Source of the DNA: Bacteroidota bacterium
Lineage (GTDB): Bacteria; Bacteroidota; Bacteroidia; Bacteroidales; Porphyromonadaceae
Direction of reading: 5' to 3'
NCBI GenBank assembly: GCA_023396255.1
Contig: JAEWWU010000005.1
Span: 62,001 to 126,000, forward strand
DNA: 64,000 nucleotides
The position numbers and the translations under genes are program-made. How positions within the stretch are numbered: position 1 is the stretch's first letter; every line of letters begins with the position of its first letter. Shown piece after piece: positions 16,914 through 24,642 of the stretch. The notes under the pieces are model-generated. The model made no database searches, was not told where the DNA came from, and was given only the letters and a program-made list of their open reading frames with translations.

Positions 16914-18941
16914 TCAGGGAATTACCACTCGCTCGCCCAAGTCGGCTGCAAAAGACATCTTGGCTCTATTGAGCATCATTAACTCTTGCATCAAATTGGG
17001 AATCTCTTCGGTACTTCCAGCTCGTTGAGCTTTGCTGATTTGCTGTTGCACTTGTGCTATGGAATGTTGAATAAAAACAATTTTAAAGGTCAAGATTTCC
17101 CGAATCGTTTGCTGCAAAAGCTCCTCTTTCGAAGGTTTTTCGTCTTCATCCAATCCCAATTGTTTGCGTGCTCTTCGGCTAAGCTGATAACGATTACTCA
17201 AAAGGTCAATTGCCAATTTGGAAATGTGTGAAGAGGGATGGTTGGCAAAATGTTTGCCACATACGAATGCTTGATTTTGTGCCAATCTCTCGGAAGCTTC
17301 TCGCACCACCCGTTTGAATATGGGAGTCCCCAGAGTAACATCGTCAGCCTCCAACTCCTCTGCAATAAGAGTTGCGAGGGGAAATTCCTCCAAGTCTGAC
17401 GGGGAAATTTCTTCCTCACCCTGCTCTCCAGGGTTTTCACTCTCGCTTGGTAGACTCACACATACTTCTCCATAGCGAATAATCAATTCCAGCAAAGCTC
17501 TCTCATAGGTTGCCGGAGGCTGTGCATAAGGATCTTCTTCCTGTTCCGATTGCACAGGAGCAGTAGAGAGAGCCGGTTGTACAGGCACAGCAGGAGACGC
17601 GCCAATCTGCGGAGCGATTGAGGCGGATTGCCTTATCTTCTTAACCTGGGTGAGTAGCAATTGCTCATCCAACCCAAAGCGTTGAGAAGTTTCTTGCAAA
17701 TAAACCGTGCGTTGAATAGGTTCGGGAATTAGGGCTATACTTTGCAAAATATCATTGATCACCTGAGCCCGCAGTTGTGGGTCTTGTGCAACCTGATCTG
17801 CCAATAAATCGGTTTTGAACGAAATAAAATCTTGCTCCTTTTGAGCAAAATACGCCTGTACCTCTTCTACCGAATAGGCTCGGGAAAAAGAGTCCGGGTC
17901 GTGTCCGTCGGGCAAAAGCAAGACTTTTATATTCAGCCCCGATTGCAACAAAAGGTCAATTCCTCTAATCGCCGCTTTGATCCCTGCTTCATCTCCATCG
18001 AAAATAACCGTCACGTTTTGTGTAAAACGGCGAATCAACTTGATTTGCTTGTCGGTTAAAGCCGTGCCCGAAGTAGCCACCACGTTGCAGATACCCACTT
18101 GGTGAAGCGCTATTACATCCATATACCCCTCTACAATAATACACTTATTGAGTTTGGATATATCTTTCTTGGCAAAAAAGAGCCCATACAACTCCGTGCC
18201 CTTGGTGTAAATAAGACTTTCGGGTGAATTGATGTATTTGGCAATTTTGGCATCTTTTTGCGCACTCATCGTTCGTCCGCCAAAGCCTACAATGCGCCCA
18301 CTTACCGTATGGATGGGGAAAATTACTCTTGCTCGAAACCTGTCTGCACCCTTGCCACCGTGTTGCTCATCCGGAGGATAGCATAGCCCTACCTCAACGA
18401 ACGGATCTATGCGATGCCCCTCTTGCAGAGCACTCTGCAACAAAGCATCTTTTGTGTCCGGAGCGTACCCAATTCCAAAAAGATCTATCGTGTGTCGGAG
18501 GATTCCTCTATTGAGCAAATAGGGCAAGGCTATAGCTCGCCCCTCTTCGGTATCGACCAAGTGCCGGGAGAAGAAAGAAGAAGCAAAAGCATTAGCTATA
18601 AACTGCTGTTCTCTCTGATCTCGGCGACGTCTGTCCTCCTCTGTTTCTTCTCTTTCTTGGATAGGGATATTGTATTTGGCAGCAAGCTGTTTGAGGGCTT
18701 CAGTATAGCTCTTGTGCTCTATCTTCATTATGAAAGAGGCAGGGGTCCCCCCTTCTTCACACACAAAGCACTTGCAAATATTTTTGGCAGGGGATACGTT
18801 GAACGAAGGGGTGCGATCGTTGTGAAATGGACACAACCCCACGTAGCTGCTCCCTTTCTTGCGCAATTGCACATAATCGGAAACAACTTCTACAATTTGA
18901 GCAGCATCCAGAATTTGCTGCCGGGTAGCCTCGTCTATCAT
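16914..18941 (-). CDS. dnaG: DNA primase
   Basis: A 675-residue primase that makes RNA primers at the replication fork. The N-terminal CHC2 zinc ribbon uses Cys37, His40, Cys58 and Cys61. The RNA polymerase core has the TOPRIM 'CIIVEGYMDVIALHQ' with its Glu and 'VIFDGDEAGIKAA' with the DxD-type Asp pair. The C-terminal part is long and Glu/Pro-rich around 'QSEQEEDPYAQPPATYERAL', followed by a helical helicase-binding region. It starts 28 bases after the murF-alr stop and is likely the last gene of that operon. Confidence 0.96.
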   Translation of the reverse strand: MIDEATRQQILDAAQIVEVVSDYVQLRKKGSSYVGLCPFHNDRTPSFNVSPAKNICKCFVCEEGGTPASFIMKIEHKSYTEALKQLAAKYNIPIQEREETEEDRRRRDQREQQFIANAFASSFFSRHLVDTEEGRAIALPYLLNRGILRHTIDLFGIGYAPDTKDALLQSALQEGHRIDPFVEVGLCYPPDEQHGGKGADRFRARVIFPIHTVSGRIVGFGGRTMSAQKDAKIAKYINSPESLIYTKGTELYGLFFAKKDISKLNKCIIVEGYMDVIALHQVGICNVVATSGTALTDKQIKLIRRFTQNVTVIFDGDEAGIKAAIRGIDLLLQSGLNIKVLLLPDGHDPDSFSRAYSVEEVQAYFAQKEQDFISFKTDLLADQVAQDPQLRAQVINDILQSIALIPEPIQRTVYLQETSQRFGLDEQLLLTQVKKIRQSASIAPQIGASPAVPVQPALSTAPVQSEQEEDPYAQPPATYERALLELIIRYGEVCVSLPSESENPGEQGEEEISPSDLEEFPLATLIAEELEADDVTLGTPIFKRVVREASERLAQNQAFVCGKHFANHPSSHISKLAIDLLSNRYQLSRRARKQLGLDEDEKPSKEELLQQTIREILTFKIVFIQHSIAQVQQQISKAQRAGSTEEIPNLMQELMMLNRAKMSFAADLGERVVIP

Positions 18942-18969
18942 ATCCCCAAAAATGAATGCTTAAAGTCAA

Positions 18970-21450
18970 CTATTCCCCTCTGTAATAAACACGTTGCACT
19001 CTCGGAGCCAATTGCGACATAATTTCGTAAGGAATAGTGCCAATTCTCTGCGCCATAGTTGCATAATCAACCCCTGCGCTTCCAAAAACAACTACTTCAT
19101 CACCCTCTTGGGCTTCCACCCCGGTCAGGTCGATCATCGTTGTATCCATACAAATATTCCCCACAGTGGGGCATAGCACTCCACCGACAGATACAAGTCC
19201 CACTCCACAACTGAAACGGCGATCGTAACCATCGGCATACCCTATGGGAATAATGCCGATACGTCCCACTCCTTCGAGGTGTCCTCTGCGGCCATAACCG
19301 ACCGATTCACCTTGTGGAATCTCTTTGATCTGTAAGATAATTGTACGCAATCTACAAATAGGATCCAAGGGGGCGGCCCCTGTGGCAGATACTCCATAGA
19401 GCCCTATTCCCAACCGAACCATATCGAAGTGGTACTGGGGAAAACGCTCCATACCTGCCGTATTGAGTACGTGGCGCAAGGGAGCATAACCGATGAGGGA
19501 TTGCAGTTTTTGCGTTGCCTCTTGGAAAAGTTCTATTTGACGGAGAGTAAAAGCATCTTCTCCGGGGGCATCGGCGGCGGCCAAGTGCATAAAAACACTC
19601 CTCACCTTTAGAACCGAGGAGGAATTTATCTCTCGTGCCAAATGCTCTATTTCGTTGGGCAAAAAACCCAATCGATGCATTCCTGTATCTATCTCTATAT
19701 GAACTGGATACTGGGTAAATCCCTCCTTATCTATTCGTTGGCGGAAACGCTCCAACAGGGAAAAACTGTATATTTCCGGTTCCAAATGGTGCGAAATGAT
19801 GGTATCGAACGCCTCCTGCTCCGGATTCATAACAATGATGGGGGTAAGCACTCCGTTGGAACGCAACTCACGCCCTTCATCCGCTACCGCCACAGCCAAA
19901 GCTTCAACGTGCTCCTGTTCCAAAACTTTCGCCAGCTCGACCGAACCGATGCCATACCCTTGCGCTTTGATCATTGTTATAAAGCGAGTTTCTTGAGGGA
20001 GGAGAGACTTATAGTAGCGCAGATTGTTGCGCACCGCCTCCAAATTGACTTCCAAAACGGTTTCGTGTACTTGTTTGGTAAGGCTCTTAACCACCTTTTC
20101 AAAATGAAACTTGCGCGCTCCTTTGATCAGTATGCTGCAATGCTCCAGCGACGCAAAAGGGTTTCTAAGCAACAACTCTTCCGTAGAGACAAAGAACGAT
20201 GCGTTGAGCATAGTAAAGAGGTCTCTATGACTACACAACTCGCGCCCCACACCAATGAGCAAGTCGCACCCATACTCTTGCAACATAGAAGAGACTTCTC
20301 GGTACAATTCTCTAGGGCGTACCGAACTTTGCAAAATTTCGGACAGGATAAGCACTCTTTTGTGACCATCTGAACGTGTTCGACGCTGCTGATAGTCCAA
20401 AGCTATGCGCAGAGAATTGATATCATTGTTGTATGCATCATTGATAATATAATTGTCTCTGTCCCCCAACTTTACTTCCAAGCGCATCTCCACCGGCTCC
20501 AAAACGGCAAAGCGATCTTTACACTGCTCCATCAGAGCCGGCCGGGTAACCAAAATAGAAGCAATACAATGAATACAGTTCTCAATGGATGCCTTGTCGG
20601 TAAAGGGGATCACAATATCGTTGCTCATCCCTAAGAAATAATATCGTATGAGGGTTTTTACATCTTTCTGCTCAAATATCTCAACGTACAGGGAAGCAGA
20701 CCGATCTTGCATACTCCAACCAAATGCCCGGGCTTGCAAACCGGCTGTTTCTATTCCTTTGACCAAATTAGGATCATCGGCATTATACACCACTCGGTCG
20801 CACGAAGCAAATAGAAGCATCTTTTCGTCTATTTTGTGTGCCAAGCTATTGAACCGTTCCTGGTGAGCAGAGCCGATGTTCGTAAAGATCCCCACAGTGG
20901 GTTGGATGATATCTGCCAACTTGATCATTTCTCCCGGTTCGGAAATACCGGCTTCAAAAATCGCCAAATCGTGATTCTCTTTCATCTTGAGCACAGAAAG
21001 AGGCACCCCCAACTGAGAATTATAGCTACGGGGCGAACGCACAATGTTGTAGAACGGAGAAAGTAATTGATACATAAACTCCTTGATGACAGTCTTTCCA
21101 TTGCTGCCGGTTATGCCCACTACCGGAATATCAAAAGCACTGCGCCATTCCTTGGCTAACTTTTGCAGGGCCTGTAATGTATCCAGCACTTCGACAAAAT
21201 TGGCCTCAGGATAAAGCGAGGCAAACGAAGACAACGGCTGACTTATGATAAAGTTAGTTACCCCGTGTTCATAAAGCTGCCCTATATAGCGATGACCATC
21301 ATCCGTATTGGTTCTAAAGGCAATAAAAACGGTATTCTCCCGTATGGTAAGAGAGCGACTATCGGTAAGGAAACGTTCTATAACATCGTTACGAACAATC
21401 CGACTGTCTTTCACCTTGAGCTTCTTTACAATAGTTTCTATATCGTACAT
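18970..21450 (-). CDS. murF-alr: Bifunctional UDP-MurNAc-tripeptide:D-Ala-D-Ala ligase / alanine racemase
   Basis: 826 residues that join two cell-wall steps. The N-terminal half is MurF, which adds D-Ala-D-Ala to the UDP-MurNAc peptide (ATP loop 'VVGITGSNGKTVIKEF'; 'NDAYNNDINSLRIALDY'). The C-terminal half (from about residue 455) is a PLP alanine racemase with 'ITMIKAQGYGIGSVELAKVL', where the Lys binds PLP, and a 'YADGYDRRFS' motif. The fusion is usual in Bacteroidota. One protein thus both makes D-Ala and uses D-Ala-D-Ala. I start at the ATG 21448-21450; upstream GTG and ATG codons add 6-8 residues with no family match. Confidence 0.94.
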   Translation of the reverse strand: MYDIETIVKKLKVKDSRIVRNDVIERFLTDSRSLTIRENTVFIAFRTNTDDGHRYIGQLYEHGVTNFIISQPLSSFASLYPEANFVEVLDTLQALQKLAKEWRSAFDIPVVGITGSNGKTVIKEFMYQLLSPFYNIVRSPRSYNSQLGVPLSVLKMKENHDLAIFEAGISEPGEMIKLADIIQPTVGIFTNIGSAHQERFNSLAHKIDEKMLLFASCDRVVYNADDPNLVKGIETAGLQARAFGWSMQDRSASLYVEIFEQKDVKTLIRYYFLGMSNDIVIPFTDKASIENCIHCIASILVTRPALMEQCKDRFAVLEPVEMRLEVKLGDRDNYIINDAYNNDINSLRIALDYQQRRTRSDGHKRVLILSEILQSSVRPRELYREVSSMLQEYGCDLLIGVGRELCSHRDLFTMLNASFFVSTEELLLRNPFASLEHCSILIKGARKFHFEKVVKSLTKQVHETVLEVNLEAVRNNLRYYKSLLPQETRFITMIKAQGYGIGSVELAKVLEQEHVEALAVAVADEGRELRSNGVLTPIIVMNPEQEAFDTIISHHLEPEIYSFSLLERFRQRIDKEGFTQYPVHIEIDTGMHRLGFLPNEIEHLAREINSSSVLKVRSVFMHLAAADAPGEDAFTLRQIELFQEATQKLQSLIGYAPLRHVLNTAGMERFPQYHFDMVRLGIGLYGVSATGAAPLDPICRLRTIILQIKEIPQGESVGYGRRGHLEGVGRIGIIPIGYADGYDRRFSCGVGLVSVGGVLCPTVGNICMDTTMIDLTGVEAQEGDEVVVFGSAGVDYATMAQRIGTIPYEIMSQLAPRVQRVYYRGE

Positions 21451-21505
21451 AATAAAGTGTTGTAACATCAACACCTCGCGATACCCTTAGGTAGGGGGTG
21501 CTTTT

Positions 21506-22510
21506 TTATGGTTTTATGATATTTGCGATTTCTAAGGTAGGATATTTATTCCGTATCTGTTGTATTTTTTTCTCCACCAACAACTGGTGTTGTTCCCGTT
21601 GATCCAAGTTGAGAGGTCTGTGCTGTGCCAACTTGCGCAACGCCGTGCACGCTTGCCGTATCTCTTGCTCTGTTTCGTCTGCCCAAGAAGAAAGCATTTT
21701 TGCTGCGATATAATCCGTTGCAACCTCGGAAGGGTGCACCATATCTTGTGCATAAAAACGGTAATCTCGCAGCTCGTCGGTCATAATCTCGAATGAAGGG
21801 AAGTAAACAGCTCCCCCACCAAAAGAGTCGTCTGAAGAGAAGCGGGTACACAGCTCGTCACAAAGAAGGCGAAGAGTACTCTTGCTGAGAGCATTGTTTT
21901 CCAAGCCATCGCGCAAATAGCGTACCGGACTAACGGTAAAAAGCAAATGAATCCCCGGGTTCACAGTCCGCAAACGAGCCAAGGCTGCCTCCATTGCCTC
22001 AACACATTGCTCCAAAGACGTCCTCCGACGGATAAAGCACCTCTCCGGTAGTTTGTGACAATTTGCCACCACTCGATTTGCGTCTTGATCATAGTAGACA
22101 AAAGTTGTTCCAAAAGTAATCCACAGATGGCGGGCCTTGAGCAACTGTTGATGACCTTGTTGCCACTGCTCGGCAATTCGCTCCATCACGACCTCCTTAC
22201 TCTCTGCTGAAAAAGTTCCGTGATGCATAGCACTGTGATAAAGATGATGGTGCTCAAAAAGGTCGTCCGAAGAATGCGGCAAGGAGGGAGAAAGTAAGAA
22301 GTCAATCGCCTGCGCTATGCTCAACGGATTGTAGAGCGTTCCATAGGGGTTGACCACCACGTTGTATCCCAACCGCTGTATATGGGTACCCAATCGCTCA
22401 CTAAAGCAGGAGCCCAGAGTAAGTATGGCATCTTCGTACCTCCCCTGCAAGTGCTTCGGCAAGGGAGATATAGCCACCGGGGTAACCCATTCGAATGCTG
22501 TCTGTTTCAT
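21506..22510 (-). CDS. GSCFA domain protein
   Basis: 334 residues named for the motif seen here as 'LTLGSCFSERLGTHI' near residue 31. The family also shows 'YGTLYNP' and 'DMVHPSEVATDYIA', the latter like the Asp-x-x-His end of SGNH/GDSL hydrolases, so a lipase- or acetylesterase-like hydrolase fold is likely. The substrate is unknown. It lies upstream of murF-alr with a 55-base gap. A -7 type box lies 40 bases before the start. Confidence 0.88.
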   Translation of the reverse strand: MKQTAFEWVTPVAISPLPKHLQGRYEDAILTLGSCFSERLGTHIQRLGYNVVVNPYGTLYNPLSIAQAIDFLLSPSLPHSSDDLFEHHHLYHSAMHHGTFSAESKEVVMERIAEQWQQGHQQLLKARHLWITFGTTFVYYDQDANRVVANCHKLPERCFIRRRTSLEQCVEAMEAALARLRTVNPGIHLLFTVSPVRYLRDGLENNALSKSTLRLLCDELCTRFSSDDSFGGGAVYFPSFEIMTDELRDYRFYAQDMVHPSEVATDYIAAKMLSSWADETEQEIRQACTALRKLAQHRPLNLDQREQHQLLVEKKIQQIRNKYPTLEIANIIKP

Positions 22511-22549
22511 CTCTGCTTCTCTTGAGAGTAACGGCTTTTAACCTCGTCA

Positions 22550-22557
22550 CAAAGGTA
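22550..22557 (-). promoter_or_regulatory. -7 box upstream of the GSCFA gene
   Basis: On the minus strand it reads TACCTTTG (TAnnTTTG). No good -33 TTTG was seen at the right distance. It would drive GSCFA, murF-alr and dnaG. Confidence 0.4.
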
Positions 22558-22627
22558 CATAAAATAGCAACCCCTTATCCTTATTCCATTAGATATAATA
22601 GAGAGTACAGAAAGGGGCAGTTGTTCA

Positions 22628-22668
22628 AAGAAAAGGATGCTTCCAAACCCTTGGGCTCAGAAGCATCC
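22628..22668 (-). terminator. Rho-independent terminator after rubrerythrin
   Basis: GGATGCTTC and GAAGCATCC form a perfect 9-base stem, with CCC/GGG pairing inside the loop. Read on the minus strand it is followed by TTTTCTTTG. It separates rubrerythrin from the GSCFA operon. Confidence 0.8.
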
Positions 22669-22711
22669 TTTGCAGAGAAGCGTCTCTATTCTCTACCTGT
22701 AAAAATAGAAA

Positions 22712-23290
22712 TCAATAGTTTTGCTTCATCGGTTCAAAGTAGGACTTGGGATGGTCGCAAGCCGGACATTTCTCAGGGGCACTTTTACGCTCAATCACGA
22801 AACCGCAATTGCGACACTGCCAGAAGATGGCTTCCGAACGGCTGAATACTTCGTCTTTTTCGATTCGCTCCAAAAGTTTAAGGTAGCGACGCTCGTGCTC
22901 TGCTTCTACCTTGGCAATGTTGCGGAAGGCGGCAGCAATAAGGGGAAACCCTTCCTCTTCGGCAATGGCAGCAGCTTCCGGATACAACACTGTATGTTCT
23001 TCATTTTCGCCCATAGCAGCCGCTTTGAGATTTTCTGCCGTAGTTCCTATTTTCCCCGCCGGGAAAGTGGCTGTTATTTCTACCTCTCCACCTTCGAGAA
23101 ACTTAAAAAATCGCTTGGCGTGTTCTTTTTCTTGCTCTGCCGTTTCCATAAAGATGGCTGCAATTTGCTTGTAACCTTCCTTATCTGCCACACTAGCAAA
23201 AAAAGTGTAACGAGAGCGAGCTTGAGATTCTCCGGCAAAAGAAGCCAACAGATTCTTCTCCGTACGGGTGCCTTTTAGTGATTTTTCCAT
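22712..23290 (-). CDS. rbr: Rubrerythrin
   Basis: A 192-residue peroxide-reducing iron protein. The N-terminal four-helix diiron domain carries 'FAGESQARSRYTFFA' and 'AEQEKEHAKRFFKFL', with a second pair in 'NIAKVEAEHERRYLKLL'. The C-terminal rubredoxin-like domain has two CxxC knuckles ('QCRNCGFVIE' and 'KCPACDHPKSYF'). In anaerobes such as Porphyromonas it protects against peroxide. It is a single gene with a TATATTTG box upstream and a strong terminator. Confidence 0.96.
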   Translation of the reverse strand: MEKSLKGTRTEKNLLASFAGESQARSRYTFFASVADKEGYKQIAAIFMETAEQEKEHAKRFFKFLEGGEVEITATFPAGKIGTTAENLKAAAMGENEEHTVLYPEAAAIAEEEGFPLIAAAFRNIAKVEAEHERRYLKLLERIEKDEVFSRSEAIFWQCRNCGFVIERKSAPEKCPACDHPKSYFEPMKQNY

Positions 23291-23327
23291 TGTTGAATAA
23301 AGTTTAGGTTAATAAAATTCCGTCATA

Positions 23328-23335
23328 CAAATATA
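23328..23335 (-). promoter_or_regulatory. -7 box of the rubrerythrin promoter
   Basis: On the minus strand it reads TATATTTG, matching TAnnTTTG, 37 bases before the start codon. Upstream there is TTTC rather than TTTG at about the -33 distance. Confidence 0.55.
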
Positions 23336-23409
23336 CCCATTTATAGGTAATTCTCCTGAAAGATTTTTCTACGGAACAAATAACCCTCCATAAATGTTGA
23401 GGTATAGAG

Positions 23410-23444
23410 AAGATTATTTTGCAATATTCGCAAAGAATAATCTT
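23410..23444. promoter_or_regulatory. Inverted repeat between rubrerythrin and the DoxX gene
   Basis: AAGATTATT (23410-23418) and AATAATCTT (23436-23444) are perfect 9-base arms with centres 26 bases apart. The right arm overlaps the AATCTTTG sequence that would serve as -7 of the DoxX gene. The position suggests an operator for a redox or peroxide regulator; the regulator is not identified. Confidence 0.5.
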
Positions 23445-23471
23445 TGAACTTACCAACTAAAAGCTACAATT

Positions 23472-23897
23472 ATGAACTCGCTACTAACATTCATTAAGAA
23501 CAAAAACTCGGATATCGCTCTACTTATATTACGTATTTCCCTATCGGGACTTATGCTTCTACACGGCATCGGAAAGTTGCTGCACGGCGTGGGAGGCATC
23601 GAACAGATGTTGCAAGGAATGGGACTGCCCTCCTTCTTTGCCTACGGGGTCATTGTCGGAGAGGTGGTGGCACCTTTACTCATTTTAGTAGGATGGCGCA
23701 CCCGAATAGCCTCCTTGATATTTGCCTTCAATATGCTGGTTGCCGTGCTGATGGCACACGCCTCTCAGATATTTACGCTCTCTCCCCAAGGAGGATGGGC
23801 AATAGAACTTCCGGCATTGTTTTTCCTCGTATCCCTGGCTCTCTGTTTCACCGGAGCAGGGAAATATGCCCTCTCGAGCCATTCTATTTGGGATTGA
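23472..23897 (+). CDS. DoxX family membrane protein
   Basis: 141 residues with four membrane helices and the DoxX pattern 'LRISLSGLMLLHGIGKLLHG', 'GEVVAPLLILVGWRTRIASL' and 'FNMLVAVLMAHA'. DoxX-like proteins are small quinone- or redox-linked membrane proteins, often induced by oxidative stress. It diverges from rubrerythrin around a shared inverted repeat, which suggests a stress role. It is followed by a terminator, so it is a single-gene unit. Confidence 0.88.
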   Translation: MNSLLTFIKNKNSDIALLILRISLSGLMLLHGIGKLLHGVGGIEQMLQGMGLPSFFAYGVIVGEVVAPLLILVGWRTRIASLIFAFNMLVAVLMAHASQIFTLSPQGGWAIELPALFFLVSLALCFTGAGKYALSSHSIWD

Positions 23898-23944
23898 TAT
23901 AGACTGAAAAAAGGTTTCCAAGAAAAGCCTCCATACTTTTCATT

Positions 23945-23980
23945 AAACCCCGAAAGTTGATCCTATGACTTTCGGGGTTT
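23945..23980 (+). terminator. Terminator-like hairpin after the DoxX gene
   Basis: AAACCCCGAAAGT and ACTTTCGGGGTTT form a perfect 13-base stem with a 10-base loop. The tail TTTAATATCTTC is only moderately T-rich; the A/T ends let it work on either strand. Confidence 0.75.
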
Positions 23981-24020
23981 AATATCTTCAGTCTACCAGC
24001 ATCACCCGCACAAAGACACT

Positions 24021-24048
24021 AAAAAAGGTGCATCTACTCAGATACACC
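24021..24048 (-). terminator. Minus-strand terminator after the 48-codon gene
   Basis: Read on the minus strand, GGTGTATCT and AGATGCACC pair (one G-T) around four bases, and six T follow. It has no T-run on the plus strand, so it points to a minus-strand transcript from the right. Confidence 0.7.
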
Positions 24049-24141
24049 AACGAGAAAAAAATGGGAAAGCGACACTTGGGAACTTGTTAGAACAAGGTCA
24101 ATGCCCCTGGAAGAAGTTCTGTTTACAAGGGAACAAACCTC

Positions 24142-24288
24142 TCAATTGCAAGAAAGTTCTCGAGCCTTTTGTCGCAAAAAGTGTAAAACCTCTTGATGCC
24201 TTACCCCCTTGCGAGCTTCTCGAGCTTGTGCCAAACGCTTTTCTTTTTCTTTCAAAGACAACGTTACGAGTGAGTAGTTTTGTTTCAT
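24142..24288 (-). CDS. Small basic protein, 48 residues, unknown
   Basis: An ATG at 24286-24288 opens a 48-codon frame rich in Lys, Arg and Glu ('LSLKEKEKRLAQAREARKG' near the start, then 'LHFLRQKARELSCN' at the end), with the look of a helical nucleic-acid or partner-binding peptide. I do not recognise the family. A minus-strand terminator stands 94 bases after its stop and a hairpin plus palindrome stand before it, which support a real transcript. The overlapping plus-strand frame has poor composition. It could also be a decayed remnant. Confidence 0.4.
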   Translation of the reverse strand: MKQNYSLVTLSLKEKEKRLAQAREARKGVRHQEVLHFLRQKARELSCN

Positions 24289-24313
24289 AGGCGATATTAC
24301 AATTAATAAGGTT

Positions 24314-24341
24314 ACACCCCTATAACGCCCGCAAAGGGTGT
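24314..24341. other. Small hairpin upstream of the 48-codon gene
   Basis: ACACCC and GGGTGT pair over six bases around a 16-base loop. On the plus strand TTTTATT follows; on the minus strand it lies in the leader of the small gene. Either a weak terminator or a leader structure. Confidence 0.35.
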
Positions 24342-24344
24342 TTT

Positions 24345-24361
24345 ATTGTTCTCAGAACAAT
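24345..24361. promoter_or_regulatory. Perfect 17-base palindrome (operator-like)
   Basis: ATTGTTCT-C-AGAACAAT is perfectly symmetric (8+1+8), the form of a binding site for a dimeric repressor. It lies 57 bases upstream of the 48-codon gene. Confidence 0.5.
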
Positions 24362-24411
24362 CTCCTCAAAAAGGGAAACCTTTTCCACGATAAATTGCTC
24401 CCAACTTTGTC

Positions 24412-24503
24412 TCCATTTTGAGGGAATTAATTTCTGATAATTCCCTACTAATTTTTATTCCGTCCAAGCAAATTTTTCGTCATAGGGAACTAATCTGTCC
24501 CTT
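24412..24503. repeat. Dispersed intergenic repeat, copy B
   Basis: It contains GGGAATTA, 8 bases, TAATTCCC (perfect arms), CTACTAATTTTTATTCC, the core GTCCAAGCAAATT, then AGGGAACTAA. About 50 bases match copy E (63446-63542) almost base for base. It lies downstream of the giant surface protein gene and its terminator. Confidence 0.75.
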
Positions 24504-24535
24504 TTTCGAATCTACCCCAAAAGAGGTGGAAATTC

Positions 24536-24580
24536 AAAAGAAAAAGCCTCGACCTGACCACACAATCAAGTCGAGGCTTT
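24536..24580 (-). terminator. Rho-independent terminator after the giant surface protein gene
   Basis: AAAGCCTCGAC and GTCGAGGCTTT form a perfect 11-base stem. Read on the minus strand it is followed by TTTTTCTTTTG. It ends the riboswitch operon. Confidence 0.85.
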
Positions 24581-24642
24581 CACCTATGGGAAACGGAGTA
24601 GAAAAGCAACCGAAAGCAGGTTGCTCTTCTTTCCGCTAAAAA

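Noticed and set aside
21471..21505. Small hairpin CACC/GGTG with six T on the plus strand between the GSCFA gene and murF-alr
   Set aside because: The T-run is on the wrong strand for the neighbouring genes and the stem is short and broken.
24418..24639. Short frames that read the same peptide ('ELISDNSLLIFIPSKQI') in repeat copies B and E
   Set aside because: The shared peptide results from the repeat DNA itself; frames end differently and there is no start context.
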